The notes under the pieces are model-generated. The model ran no database searches. It was not told the DNA's origin and saw only the letters and a program-made list of their open reading frames with translations. Both the position numbers and the translations under genes were made by a program. From Clostridia bacterium (GTDB lineage: Bacteria > Bacillota > Clostridia > Oscillospirales > CAG-272), in contig JAFTYG010000012.1 of assembly GCA_017461365.1 (NCBI GenBank), positions 1-40,211 of the forward strand: a stretch of 40,211 nt of DNA. Reading direction: 5' to 3'. Positions 1 to 8,387 of this stretch are shown one piece after another; within the stretch, counting starts at the first letter, position 1, and every line of letters starts with the position of its first letter.

Positions 1-363
1 ATGACATTTAGTGTATGTGGTACGACAATGTACGCGTAAATCTGTATATACATACCCCGAACTGAACTTTGATTTACATTTATTATTTCTCAACTAACCT
101 GTCATCCTGAGCCCGAACCGCTTATGGGGGTATCTAAAGAAACAGTCGAAGGATCTTGCGACGAAGTCGCTTTACTGCACATAGAGTGGTGGGAATAAAC
201 TATTTTCAATCTCCCCTACAAATTCCAATTTGAAGAACAGACCGTACGCACCGCAAGAACTTTGTTCTCGCCACGGAGCGTAGCGGAGTAGAAACTCAAA
301 TTTGAAGGTTAGAAATCTGAAAAAGCAAGGAGCTGAGCCACATTTTAGTGACTCAGCCCCATT
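1..363. repeat. Left copy of a ~360-bp repeat, inverted relative to the right end
   Basis: The first ~360 bases are the reverse complement of the last ~360 bases of the window. The outermost 141 bases are identical, and base 142 is the first mismatch (A here, G in the right copy after reverse complementing). The rest differs at roughly eight positions by eye. The copy contains a GTCATCCTGAGCCCGAACCG-type segment, a GCGACGAAGTCGC palindrome, a GCAAGAAC/GTTCTCGC dyad and, at its inner edge, a terminator-like hairpin. I see no gene in it. Confidence 0.9.
329..360 (-). terminator. Terminator of the OYE/aconitase-X operon, inside the repeat
   Basis: The arms GGAGCTGAGCCAC (329-341) and GTGACTCAGCCCC (348-360) form an imperfect 13-bp hairpin. 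Read on the minus strand it is followed by TTGCTTTTT, as expected for a Rho-independent terminator. It lies about 30 bp after the stop of the small aconitase-X subunit. The same hairpin family recurs at 17614, 34370 and 39851. Confidence 0.75.
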
Positions 364-392
364 TTGATATAGCCTATTTAAATATTCAAATA

Positions 393-836
393 TCAGTCTA
401 CCTCGACCACACCGTCGGACTTTACCGTGATCTTCATTCCGTCCTTGACGTAGGAGAGAAATTCCTCTCCGAGACAGTCGACTACAGGCATACTAACACC
501 GTCCACCCAAACGTCGGCAAGCACCGCGCCCGCCGCCGCAAGCGAATCGATGTGATTTGCAAACAGCATACAGGCAGGATTTTTTTCAAGCGCGCACGCG
601 CAGTAGAGCACAAGTCCGCCCGTCGTCGAGCCGATCGTCTGAGGCAGACAGAGAGCCTTGCCGATAAGGGGCTTTCCGTGAAGCTCCTTGTTGTTCTGGT
701 CGCCGCACTTTACGTCCTTGTCTCCGAACTGCAAAGCCATCTGGAGCGACGCAAGCGTGTTAAATCCCTCGGTAGTGACTACCGCCTCGGCAGTTACCTC
801 CCCGGGCGTTACAACTCTTCCCTGAAACCTTTTCAT
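393..836 (-). CDS. Aconitase X (AcnX) small subunit, swivel domain (DUF126)
   Basis: This 147-residue protein matches the DUF126 swivel subunit of aconitase-X-type hydro-lyases. The family motif is visible around residues 60-80, including KPLIGKALCLPQTIGSTTGG, where the serine/glycine-rich stretch contributes to the active site at the subunit interface. Its ATG overlaps the stop of the large subunit as ATGA (833-836), so translation is probably coupled and the two chains assemble as one enzyme. Known AcnX enzymes include cis-3-hydroxy-L-proline dehydratase in bacteria and mevalonate-5-phosphate dehydratase in archaea. A bacterial hydroxyproline-type substrate is the more likely guess here, but the sequence alone does not fix it. 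It is last in its operon and is followed by a terminator. Confidence 0.88.
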   Translation of the reverse strand: MKRFQGRVVTPGEVTAEAVVTTEGFNTLASLQMALQFGDKDVKCGDQNNKELHGKPLIGKALCLPQTIGSTTGGLVLYCACALEKNPACMLFANHIDSLAAAGAVLADVWVDGVSMPVVDCLGEEFLSYVKDGMKITVKSDGVVEVD

Positions 837-2110
837 TGCTTTTTACCTCCCGTTATAATGCTCAGTATCTCGGCGTCGGTGTAATATCTCGCGCTCGTGT
901 AGGTGCGGAGCTTGTTCGACGAGGTGATAACGGGCATCTTTTTGCAAAGCGGATTGTTCATGTACATAAGAGGGCAGATATAGGACGTGATAACTCCCAC
1001 TGCCTTCAGCCTCTCTGCATACTCGGTCGCCTCAAACGCTTCAAGCACACCGGGAGCGGCTGTAAATACCGTGGGGACGGTTACTTTCTTTTCACCGCTC
1101 TTTTTGAGAGCCTCCTCGAGCTTGACCGTCCAATCCTTTAGCTGAGCAAGGGAGAGGTGCGGACATCCGATAAAGCAGAGCTTGGGAGACGCGTCGGGAT
1201 CCTTCCAGATAACGGGATAATTCTTCTGCACTCTTTCGAGCTCGGCGTCGTCGATCACGTATTCCTTAGCGCCCGCCGAGATCAGGCTTTCTCCAAGCTC
1301 GACCGCCTCGGGCGTCAGATTTGCAATGTGGTAAAGACCTACAGCGCCATTCGATGCGGTAGCCGCTCCGAAATCCTTAAGATAAGAGCAAGCGCTCTCG
1401 TTAAGCTCTGTTCCGAGCCACCGATCAAGCCCTATGACGTAAGGAACGTCCTCCATTACCTTCATACCGATTGCAGAGCCGAGAAGCTGAGCCTCGGGCT
1501 TTTTCGTGGTCTCGACCTTTATAATCCATGTAGCTTTTCTTCCCTCGTCGGTAAGAAGCCCGAAATAGGGAACGTAGCCGACGATAGAGCCCATAATGTC
1601 AATGATACCCGAGTTGCGGTTGCATCTCGCGCCGAGAACCGAGTTTGCGTAAACGACCGCGCTCGACTCAGCCCAGGAGAGAACGTCACCCTTTTTGGGC
1701 TTGTTGCCGACCTCGTCCATGTAACAGGTGCAGCTGAAAGCGTTCTTGTCCATAAGTCCGAGCTTTTCAAGCTGCTCCTCGTAAAAATCCTGCTTTGTGT
1801 ACATAAATTTGTTAAAAACTATATTCTGCAAGAGGTTCGCGGGTACGTTTTTGTCAAGAGGACGGGGATCTACCGAGAATTTCTGTCCCGATGCAACGCC
1901 CGCGTCGAGAAGCTTTTGCATAAGATCGTAAACGGGAGACATTACCTTGAGACCGAATGAGGTTACAAGATGGTTGTATTCTGAGGTGATGGGAACGAGC
2001 TTTTCAGCCTCAAAGGCATCGCCGTACATCACAAGAGTTTTCATGACCTTGGCGAGAGTCTCACCCTTCTCGCCGTCAAGTATCGCCTGCTGTTCTTTCG
2101 TAAGAAGCAT
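833..2110 (-). CDS. Aconitase X (AcnX) large catalytic subunit (DUF521)
   Basis: This 425-residue protein is the catalytic half of an aconitase-X hydro-lyase, an iron-dependent dehydratase of small acids such as cis-3-hydroxy-L-proline. Cysteines that probably bind the iron or iron-sulfur centre sit in SCTCYMDEVGN (C127, C129), GARCNRNSG (C163) and CFIGCPH (C312, C316), which are the conserved family positions. There is no signal peptide, so it acts in the cytoplasm. The start is backed by a GAAAGGA site about 10 bases upstream. It lies 89 bp after the reductase gene and overlaps the small subunit by 4 bp, so all three probably share one transcript. The reductase next door might act on the dehydration product, which is inference. 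Confidence 0.9.
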   Translation of the reverse strand: MLLTKEQQAILDGEKGETLAKVMKTLVMYGDAFEAEKLVPITSEYNHLVTSFGLKVMSPVYDLMQKLLDAGVASGQKFSVDPRPLDKNVPANLLQNIVFNKFMYTKQDFYEEQLEKLGLMDKNAFSCTCYMDEVGNKPKKGDVLSWAESSAVVYANSVLGARCNRNSGIIDIMGSIVGYVPYFGLLTDEGRKATWIIKVETTKKPEAQLLGSAIGMKVMEDVPYVIGLDRWLGTELNESACSYLKDFGAATASNGAVGLYHIANLTPEAVELGESLISAGAKEYVIDDAELERVQKNYPVIWKDPDASPKLCFIGCPHLSLAQLKDWTVKLEEALKKSGEKKVTVPTVFTAAPGVLEAFEATEYAERLKAVGVITSYICPLMYMNNPLCKKMPVITSSNKLRTYTSARYYTDAEILSIITGGKKQ

Positions 2111-2199
2111 ATCATGATCCTTTCATTTACATTTATATTAAATATTTCTTCCCGAGAAATATATCACTGCGCAAAGCGCGAATATCATTGCAATGAAGC

Positions 2200-4269
2200 T
2201 TACAGCTTCATGCATACATCCCACGTGCCCCAGATCACCGAGCGCAGATTACCTACCTTTGCCGCGTCACCTATAACGTGAATATTCTTGCCCTTTGCAG
2301 AGAGAGGAGCGGGATTGTAGCCTGCCGACAGTATCACCGACTCAGCAGATACGTCAAACGTGCTTCCGTCCTTTGCCCTCAGCGTAACAGAGCCGTCGCG
2401 TATCTCACTGAGAGAGGTCTCAAGATGTATCTCCACCTTGTTCGTCTTGAAGAAATCGCGCAGATAGCTTGTGTTCGCAAGACATATGCCCTTGGCTGTG
2501 ATGAGATCGTCCTGCATCTCGACGATAATAGGCGTCTTGCCCTTGCGGTAAAGATCGTACGCGATCTCACAGCCCGTAAGTCCGCCGCCGACCACAACTA
2601 CCGTGTCCCCGACCTCGGCGCGTCCGCGCAGATAGTCTATCGCTTCAACTGCGCGCTCCGAGCCGCTTACGGGTATCTTCTTGGCAATAGCTCCCGTGGC
2701 GATTATTACCTCGTCCGCGCAAAGCTCGGATATATCCTTGACCTCAGTGTTCAGCCTTACCTCGATAGGATGCTTCGAGAGCTCACGGATGTACCACGCA
2801 ATAAGCGCCTTGTCCTTTTCCTTGAAGTCGGGCGCCGCCGCCGCGATAAATACGCCGCCGAGCTCACCGCTCTTTTCGTAAAGCGTTACCTTGTGACCGC
2901 GCTTTGAAAGAAGTATAGCCGCTTCCATTCCGCCAATACCGCCGCCGATAACCGCAATATTCTTTTGCTTCTTGGCGGGCTCTATGTAGTATTTTTTGGA
3001 CTGCATCGTCTCGGGATTGAGAGCGCAGCGCGCAAGTCCCATCGTGTCGGAAAGATCCTGCGTATTTGCGTGACCTTTTGAGGACGAGAAGTTAAAGCAT
3101 CCGCTGTGACAGCAGATACACGGCTTGATGTCCTCAAGTCTGTCGTCAATGAGCTTACTTATCCATTCGGGATCAACAAGGAACTGACGCGCAATTCCCA
3201 CAGCGTCTATCTTGCCCTCGGCAATAGCAGACGCACCTACCTCGGGATCCATTCTTCCCGCGCAAACTACGGGAATGTCAACGAATTGCTTTATGTGAGC
3301 GACGTCCTCAAGATTGCAGTTTTCGGGCATATATACGGGGGGATGAGCCCAATACCACGAGTCATATGTGCCGTTATCGGCGTTGAGCATATCGTAGCCA
3401 GCATCCTGTAAGTATTTAGCCGCGCACTCGGACTCTGCCATAGAGCGTCCGACTTCTGTGTAGCTCTCCCCGGGCATAGCGCCCTCGCAAAAGCCCTTCA
3501 TCTTCGACTCAACAGAGTAACGGAGCGATACGGGATAGTCGTCGCCGCACGCCTTCTTGATAGCCATGACCACCTCTGCGGCAAAGCGGTAACGGTTCTT
3601 AAAGCTGCCGCCGTATTGGTCAGTGCGCTTGTTAAAAAATTCGATAGCAAACTGGTCAAGCAGATAGCCCTCGTGCACAGCGTGTACCTCAACGCCGTCA
3701 ACTCCCGCGTCGCGGCAGAGCTTCGCAGTTTTTGCAAACGCCTCAATGATCTCATGTATCTGCTCAACGGTCATTTCGGGGCATTCAATGTCGTGCGCCC
3801 AACGCGAGGGCTGAGGGCTCGGGCTTGCAAGCTCGTGAGAGGTGTCGATAACGGGCTTTATCAGAGCGCGTGTGAATTTGTTCTTGTGGAGCGGAGCTAC
3901 AAGCTCTGTGATAGCCCAGGAGCGTCCCATACCCGCCGTAAGCTGTATAAAGAGCTTCGCGCCCGTCTTGTGAATCTCATCCATAAAGACCTTCAGCTCC
4001 TCGAACATCTTCGGGTTCTGCCAGAGCCACTTTCCCCAGAAGGTGTCGCGCAGAGGAGCGATACCGGGTATGATAAGACCTACGTTGTTGTTCGCTCTTT
4101 CAAGAAAGAGCTTTGCCGCCTCCTTGTCGAAGTGGCAGCCTCCGAGCTCGAACCAGCCGAACAGGGAAGTACCGCCCATAGGACACATAACGATACGGTT
4201 TTTGATCTCAACGTTTCCGATTTTCCAAGGCGTAAAGAGAGGCTCGTACTTTTTGTCTGTTTTGTTCAT
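2200..4269 (-). CDS. NADH:flavin oxidoreductase / 2,4-dienoyl-CoA reductase-like (OYE family)
   Basis: This 689-residue cytoplasmic flavoenzyme has the FadH/BaiCD-type layout. Residues 8-375 form an FMN-binding Old Yellow Enzyme barrel (VHAVHEGYLLDQF near 195-207). An iron-sulfur motif follows with C384, C387, C391 and C415. From about 435 there is an FAD/NAD(P)-binding half with two GxGxxG motifs (IGGGIGG at 441 and VGGGLTG at 560). The last Cys spacing, 23 residues, is longer than the 11-12 I expect for the family. Members reduce activated C=C bonds, and the substrate here is unknown. It is first in the operon with the aconitase-X genes. A consensus promoter and an 18-bp palindromic operator-like site lie just upstream, and AGAAAGGA precedes the ATG. 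Confidence 0.9.
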   Translation of the reverse strand: MNKTDKKYEPLFTPWKIGNVEIKNRIVMCPMGGTSLFGWFELGGCHFDKEAAKLFLERANNNVGLIIPGIAPLRDTFWGKWLWQNPKMFEELKVFMDEIHKTGAKLFIQLTAGMGRSWAITELVAPLHKNKFTRALIKPVIDTSHELASPSPQPSRWAHDIECPEMTVEQIHEIIEAFAKTAKLCRDAGVDGVEVHAVHEGYLLDQFAIEFFNKRTDQYGGSFKNRYRFAAEVVMAIKKACGDDYPVSLRYSVESKMKGFCEGAMPGESYTEVGRSMAESECAAKYLQDAGYDMLNADNGTYDSWYWAHPPVYMPENCNLEDVAHIKQFVDIPVVCAGRMDPEVGASAIAEGKIDAVGIARQFLVDPEWISKLIDDRLEDIKPCICCHSGCFNFSSSKGHANTQDLSDTMGLARCALNPETMQSKKYYIEPAKKQKNIAVIGGGIGGMEAAILLSKRGHKVTLYEKSGELGGVFIAAAAPDFKEKDKALIAWYIRELSKHPIEVRLNTEVKDISELCADEVIIATGAIAKKIPVSGSERAVEAIDYLRGRAEVGDTVVVVGGGLTGCEIAYDLYRKGKTPIIVEMQDDLITAKGICLANTSYLRDFFKTNKVEIHLETSLSEIRDGSVTLRAKDGSTFDVSAESVILSAGYNPAPLSAKGKNIHVIGDAAKVGNLRSVIWGTWDVCMKL

Positions 4270-4315
4270 TGAAGATTTTCCTTTCTCAGACCGTTTTTAA
4301 TTTCGATCGCATTGT

Positions 4316-4333
4316 TTGTTGAGTTCTCAACAA
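4316..4333. promoter_or_regulatory. 18-bp perfect palindrome, probable operator of the OYE/AcnX operon
   Basis: TTGTTGAGTTCTCAACAA is a perfect palindrome placed just downstream of the -10 box, covering roughly +4 to +21 of the minus-strand promoter. That position fits a repressor roadblock. The binding protein is not evident in the window, since the nearby regulators are far away. Confidence 0.6.
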
Positions 4334-4343
4334 GTATAATTAC

Positions 4344-4372
4344 ATTATATCATATATTTATGTAAATGTCAA
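4344..4372 (-). promoter_or_regulatory. Consensus promoter for the OYE/AcnX operon
   Basis: On the minus strand, TTGACA (4372-4367) and TATAAT (4349-4344) are separated by exactly 17 bp. Both boxes match the housekeeping sigma consensus perfectly. A perfect promoter at a substrate-inducible operon implies tight repression, which fits the adjacent palindrome. Confidence 0.85.
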
Positions 4373-4417
4373 TAAGTTTTGCTTACGTAAAGAGGCAAAT
4401 GCGCCATTATAAATATA

Positions 4418-4742
4418 AGGTAAATTTTGCTAACGCAAAAAAGATCCTTCACTGTGTCTGCAAGGTAGTAAGCCGTCACGTAGCACAGCGAAGTAGTGAC
4501 ACGTAATGTAGATTGAAGAAGATTGTTTATGCGTTTTGTCGCACTGTACTTTGGTGCATATATAATTACTTCTCGTACACTAACTTGTCATCACAGAGCA
4601 TTTTTGCCGTTGGCAAAAGGAACCGTTTATGGGGGTATCCTTGGAAACATTCGAGCAAGAACTTGTTCTTGCCATTTCGCTAACAGCGAAATAGGCGTAT
4701 CGGAGTAGAGGATCTTGCGACGAAGTCGCTTTACTGCACTGT
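4418..4742 (+). repeat. Mosaic intergenic repeat, copy A
   Basis: This stretch is a copy of an interspersed non-coding element. It starts with AAGGTAAATTTTGCTAACGC, continues through GATCCTTCACTGTGTCTGC and the TTTGTCGCACTGTACTTTGG segment, and ends with GCGACGAAGTCGCTTTACTG. Short palindromes are embedded, such as TTTTTGCCGTTGGCAAAA, CAAGAACTTGTTCTTG and ATTTCGCTAACAGCGAAAT. The segment from 4418 to about 4640 is nearly identical to 34487-34702. The only open reading frame inside is short and follows the repeat, so I do not call a gene. The remainder of the 4270-4993 gap holds the promoter region of the OYE operon and an AT-rich leader for the next gene. Confidence 0.85.
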
Positions 4743-4993
4743 TTTCATTGGGAATATTTTTATATTACCGTATAAATTTTGTCAGCAATCTGAAGTCAAA
4801 TTCCTTTAAGACACTTTCAGTTTGGTCATTTGATACGCATTTTTACACATCATCTTCCCAAATCCAAAAAAAAGTTAAAAAGCACCTATAATTGTGCTAT
4901 TTCAAAAATTCCCAATAAGTGATATGATTATAGTGAACAATTGTTAAGCGCAAGTTCAAATAAAATTGTCCAAAAACCACAATAGGAGCGCAT

Positions 4994-6643
4994 ATGAAAG
5001 AAATGATATTAAAGGAGCTTTCACCCTATCTTGATAACGCCTCCATAACCGACTGCGCAGACGGATCGGTCGCTGTTCGCGTCCCCGATGCGGATACGAG
5101 AATGTTTCTCCGATTTGGTGACAGGCTCTCCGCCGAGGGCTGGATGTGCGTCCGAAACCGCGATCGGATGAAGACACGGTTTGCCACTTATAAAAGGGAC
5201 GGAATAAGCCTGCTCGCATCCTTTACCCGCGATGAGGGAGTCATCCGCCTTCTGTACGATATAAGCGGCAGGATACCGCCCTTTGACGATAAATACGAAG
5301 TGGTGACGACTCCGCTTGTAACTCAGGTAAGACCGCTCTATTACGGGGTGGATTGCGGAATGACCTACGTTATCCGCCTCTCGGACGGACGCTTCGTCAT
5401 TATAGACGGAAGCCTCGGAGAGCACGGCGAGATGGAGCATCTGTACGATATACTCATCTCTCAGAACGTAAGGGATACAAAGCCGACCGTCGCGGCGTGG
5501 TTTATCACACATGCGCACAGCGATCACTTCGGCGGATTTGTAAAATTCTTCCGCGAGTATAAGGATAAGGTAAGCATTGAGCGCCTTATGTACAATTGGC
5601 CCTCGCGCGAGCTCTGCAATATGGGGCACGACGTAACCCCCTTTGACGAGATCGCCGCATCCCTGCCCAAGGTAGCGGTAATAACTCCCCATACAGGTCA
5701 GGTGTACAAATTTGCCGACGCTTCGTTTGAGATACTCTTTGCCTGCGAGGATCTCTACCCCGAATTTATTAAAAATTTCAACGATACCTCAATTATAATG
5801 AGAATGACTCTCGGAAAGCACCGTATCATATGGCTCGGTGACGCTATGAAAACAGCGTCGAACCTCGTGGCAAAGCGCTTTGCCGAGGAGGAGCTCGCAT
5901 CGGATATTTTGCAGGTCGGACATCATGGATATTCGGGAGGCTCGGACGCTCTCAACAGAGCTGTCGATCCCTCGCTCCTGCTCTGGCCCTGCCCCGATTT
6001 CTGGTTCCACGTCGTAAGGCTCTGGCCCGCAAATCAGTACCTTATAAGCTCGGAAAAGATATTCGCGACCTATGTGTCGGGACGCGAGGAGACGGTGCTG
6101 GATCTGTCGGTCGAGGATCTTTCGTCCTCGGGCGTGACGAATACGCGTGACGGAACGCTTCCGTACGCAGAGGATTTTTCACACGGACTTGTCCGCAAGC
6201 TCCACTGGACGTGTATTACGGGCGGCTCAACGGGCTATCGCCCCGCAAAAATAGAAATATCCGACGGAGAATGCCGACTTGAAACTGCCGAGGCATATAC
6301 CGTGTGCGAGCTCAGACAGCCGTGGCAGACCGAGGGCTTTGACGGATTTGAAATGACGCTTTCGGGACGCGTAGAGAAAAAGGGAGAGGTAAAGCTCTTC
6401 TGCGACTACGCAAGCCCGACGGTATATTCCGAGGAAAAGGCAATAGAGCTTCCTCTGCCCGAGAGCGGCGAGTTTACGCTCAGAGTCAGCGCAGACAGGA
6501 AAAGCGGAAAGGTAAAGCTCAGCCTTGACGGCAGAGAGACGGGCGACGCGCCCTACGTACCCGAGGAGAGAAACGGTATATACCTGATAATGAAAGAAAC
6601 GGTCATAACTCTTAATGCGCTGAAAATAGAGCCGAGAGCGTAA
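4994..6643 (+). CDS. MBL-fold metallohydrolase, ComEC-like, cytoplasmic
   Basis: This 549-residue protein has a metallo-beta-lactamase fold of the ComEC type. The metal motif THAHSDH gives H173, H175, D177 and H178. Further ligands are likely D284 in WLGDA and H311/H312 in GHHGYSGG. Residues 30-105 form a small alpha/beta domain also found before the MBL domain of the proteins at 28687 and 30987. The C-terminal ~130 residues are beta-rich and may be a jelly-roll or laminin-G-like module. No signal peptide is visible, so it is probably cytoplasmic. AGGAG at 4983 sets the start. It is followed closely by a solute-binding lipoprotein, the same pairing as at 30987-33865. The substrate is unknown; phosphodiesters, lactones or sugars are all possible. 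Confidence 0.8.
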   Translation: MKEMILKELSPYLDNASITDCADGSVAVRVPDADTRMFLRFGDRLSAEGWMCVRNRDRMKTRFATYKRDGISLLASFTRDEGVIRLLYDISGRIPPFDDKYEVVTTPLVTQVRPLYYGVDCGMTYVIRLSDGRFVIIDGSLGEHGEMEHLYDILISQNVRDTKPTVAAWFITHAHSDHFGGFVKFFREYKDKVSIERLMYNWPSRELCNMGHDVTPFDEIAASLPKVAVITPHTGQVYKFADASFEILFACEDLYPEFIKNFNDTSIIMRMTLGKHRIIWLGDAMKTASNLVAKRFAEEELASDILQVGHHGYSGGSDALNRAVDPSLLLWPCPDFWFHVVRLWPANQYLISSEKIFATYVSGREETVLDLSVEDLSSSGVTNTRDGTLPYAEDFSHGLVRKLHWTCITGGSTGYRPAKIEISDGECRLETAEAYTVCELRQPWQTEGFDGFEMTLSGRVEKKGEVKLFCDYASPTVYSEEKAIELPLPESGEFTLRVSADRKSGKVKLSLDGRETGDAPYVPEERNGIYLIMKETVITLNALKIEPRA

Positions 6644-6712
6644 GAAATAAGAGTTAATATAAATTCAACAATAGGGTTCAGGCGAAATTTTTTAAAGAAA
6701 GGAAAGAAAAAT

Positions 6713-8275
6713 ATGAAAGCTAAACCTAAACTAATCAGAGGATTATCCCTCGGCCTTGTACTGCTTATGCTGTTGGCATCGGCTGTGGCGTGTAAAAATG
6801 ACAACGAAGATCCGTCAGGCGACAGTCAGAGCGCAGATCAGACCGAAAGTCAGAGTACAAACGACGTCGTTGAAACCACCCCCGACACCGCGGTGACCGA
6901 CGAAAAAACAAAATACGCCCCCGAAGCTACGAGATACGACCGAACGGTGACCATCGCTGCGGAGGCGCGCGACATACGTTGGATAAATCAGTTCGTTGCC
7001 GAGGAGGCTGATACTACAGACTCTGTCGAATACGCGCTGTATGCAAGACAGATGCTTATGAAGGAGAACCACGGCGTAGAGCTCGTCCTCAATGAAGAGG
7101 GAAGCAAGCTCTATACCAATTTTAATACGGCGTACGGCGCAGGTCAGGCGTATGCCGATATGGTATTTCTGAAAGCTACCGATAATATGGCGGCGGCGCA
7201 GAACGGCGCGCTCTGCAATCTTCTTGCTATGCCCGAGCTCAATCTCGACGCGTCCTATTGGGATCAGCGTATTCAGGAGGAGTACCGCATAGGTAACCGA
7301 CTCTTCGCGCTTGAGGGCGATATAACGACGGTCGATGAGATGATCGCTATGGTCGTGCTCTACAACGACAACGTTTACGACGAGTCGGGATATTATGAGA
7401 AATACGGCACGCCGTATGAAATGGTAGCCAATAAAGAGTGGACGTTTGAGAATATGCTTCTTATGGCAAGACCTATCGCGGCGGATGACGACGGCACGAC
7501 AGGTATGACAGAGGACGACACGTGGGGTATCGTCAGCGAGGTAAACGCGCCTTACTATATGTTCATCGGCTCAGGACGTAAGGTAACCTCGAATACAAAC
7601 GGAACCCTCAAGAGCATTGCTACCGACGAATCTGCGCGCGCAACGCTTATAAACATTCTTCAGGATGTGATGAAGCTTGCTACAGAGAACTCGAAATTCG
7701 TTATTGCCGACAGAGATTGGACGGGCGATGTGTGGTCGACCGCTTCCGACGTTTTTGCGGAGGACAGAGCGCTCTTCCGTCATACCTCGCTGTCTGCCGC
7801 TTACCGTCTTAACAATATGGAGGGTAAGTTCGGTCTGCTTCCCGTTCCTATGTACGACGATACTCAGGACGGCTACTACTGTTGGATGAACGCAACGGAG
7901 CAGTATCCTCTCGCGATCCCCTCTACGGTTGCCGATAAATCCGAGGTTGCTGAGATAGCCGAGGCTTACGCTTACTATTCAAGATACGCGAAGAATAGCT
8001 TTTACAGCGCTTTCTTTGACAAGATGGCGGCGCAGAAGTTCTGTCAGTCGGCGGATGACATTGCGATGCTTCAGCTTATCATGGAGTCCAAGACTTACGA
8101 TATAGACAGCGCTATGAGTTCTTCCGATTATAAGGCTGTAAGAGCTCTTGTGGCAAGCCTTGTAAAGGGTAACAAGACGGGAAATCTCAGCTCTGAGCTC
8201 GGAAGTAAGTTCGATACTATGGACACCGCTATTATGAATTTGGTGCTTAATGTAAACAAAAACGCAAAGGATTGA
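6713..8275 (+). CDS. Extracellular solute-binding lipoprotein (ABC family 1)
   Basis: This 520-residue protein has a lipoprotein signal with lipobox ASAVAC (Cys27) and an acidic, Ser/Thr-rich tether. The body resembles family 1 sugar-binding proteins, with a VVLYNDNVYDESGYYEKYGTP segment, a WTFENMLLMARPI helix and GKFGLLPVPMYDDTQ near the hinge. It should sit on the outer face of the membrane and bind an oligosaccharide or similar ligand. No permease or ATPase gene lies anywhere in the window, so it is an orphan. It lies 69 bp after the MBL gene and has an AAGAAAGGAAAG site before the ATG, with no terminator between them. A paralogue of similar build is at 32360, also just after MBL genes. 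Confidence 0.85.
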   Translation: MKAKPKLIRGLSLGLVLLMLLASAVACKNDNEDPSGDSQSADQTESQSTNDVVETTPDTAVTDEKTKYAPEATRYDRTVTIAAEARDIRWINQFVAEEADTTDSVEYALYARQMLMKENHGVELVLNEEGSKLYTNFNTAYGAGQAYADMVFLKATDNMAAAQNGALCNLLAMPELNLDASYWDQRIQEEYRIGNRLFALEGDITTVDEMIAMVVLYNDNVYDESGYYEKYGTPYEMVANKEWTFENMLLMARPIAADDDGTTGMTEDDTWGIVSEVNAPYYMFIGSGRKVTSNTNGTLKSIATDESARATLINILQDVMKLATENSKFVIADRDWTGDVWSTASDVFAEDRALFRHTSLSAAYRLNNMEGKFGLLPVPMYDDTQDGYYCWMNATEQYPLAIPSTVADKSEVAEIAEAYAYYSRYAKNSFYSAFFDKMAAQKFCQSADDIAMLQLIMESKTYDIDSAMSSSDYKAVRALVASLVKGNKTGNLSSELGSKFDTMDTAIMNLVLNVNKNAKD

Positions 8276-8387
8276 GACACAGCGGGACATTATGTGCGTT
8301 TGTGGAACAAAACGCAACTTTCACAACATTTGAAACGCTTTTTCTAACACCGAAAAAATATAAAATCAAGAAAGGAGGAATGAAAAA

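Noticed and set aside
1157-1960. A 267-codon plus-strand frame opposite the aconitase-X large subunit
   Set aside because: It lies wholly inside a well-supported gene on the other strand and shows no ribosome binding site or family motif. Similar shadows at 3616-4272, 32336-33238 and 34761-35330 were dropped for the same reason.
4523-4708. Short frames inside the repeats (also 27007-27195, 27280-27651 start, 28251-28532)
   Set aside because: They follow the repeat sequence, lack ribosome binding sites and recur wherever the repeat does.
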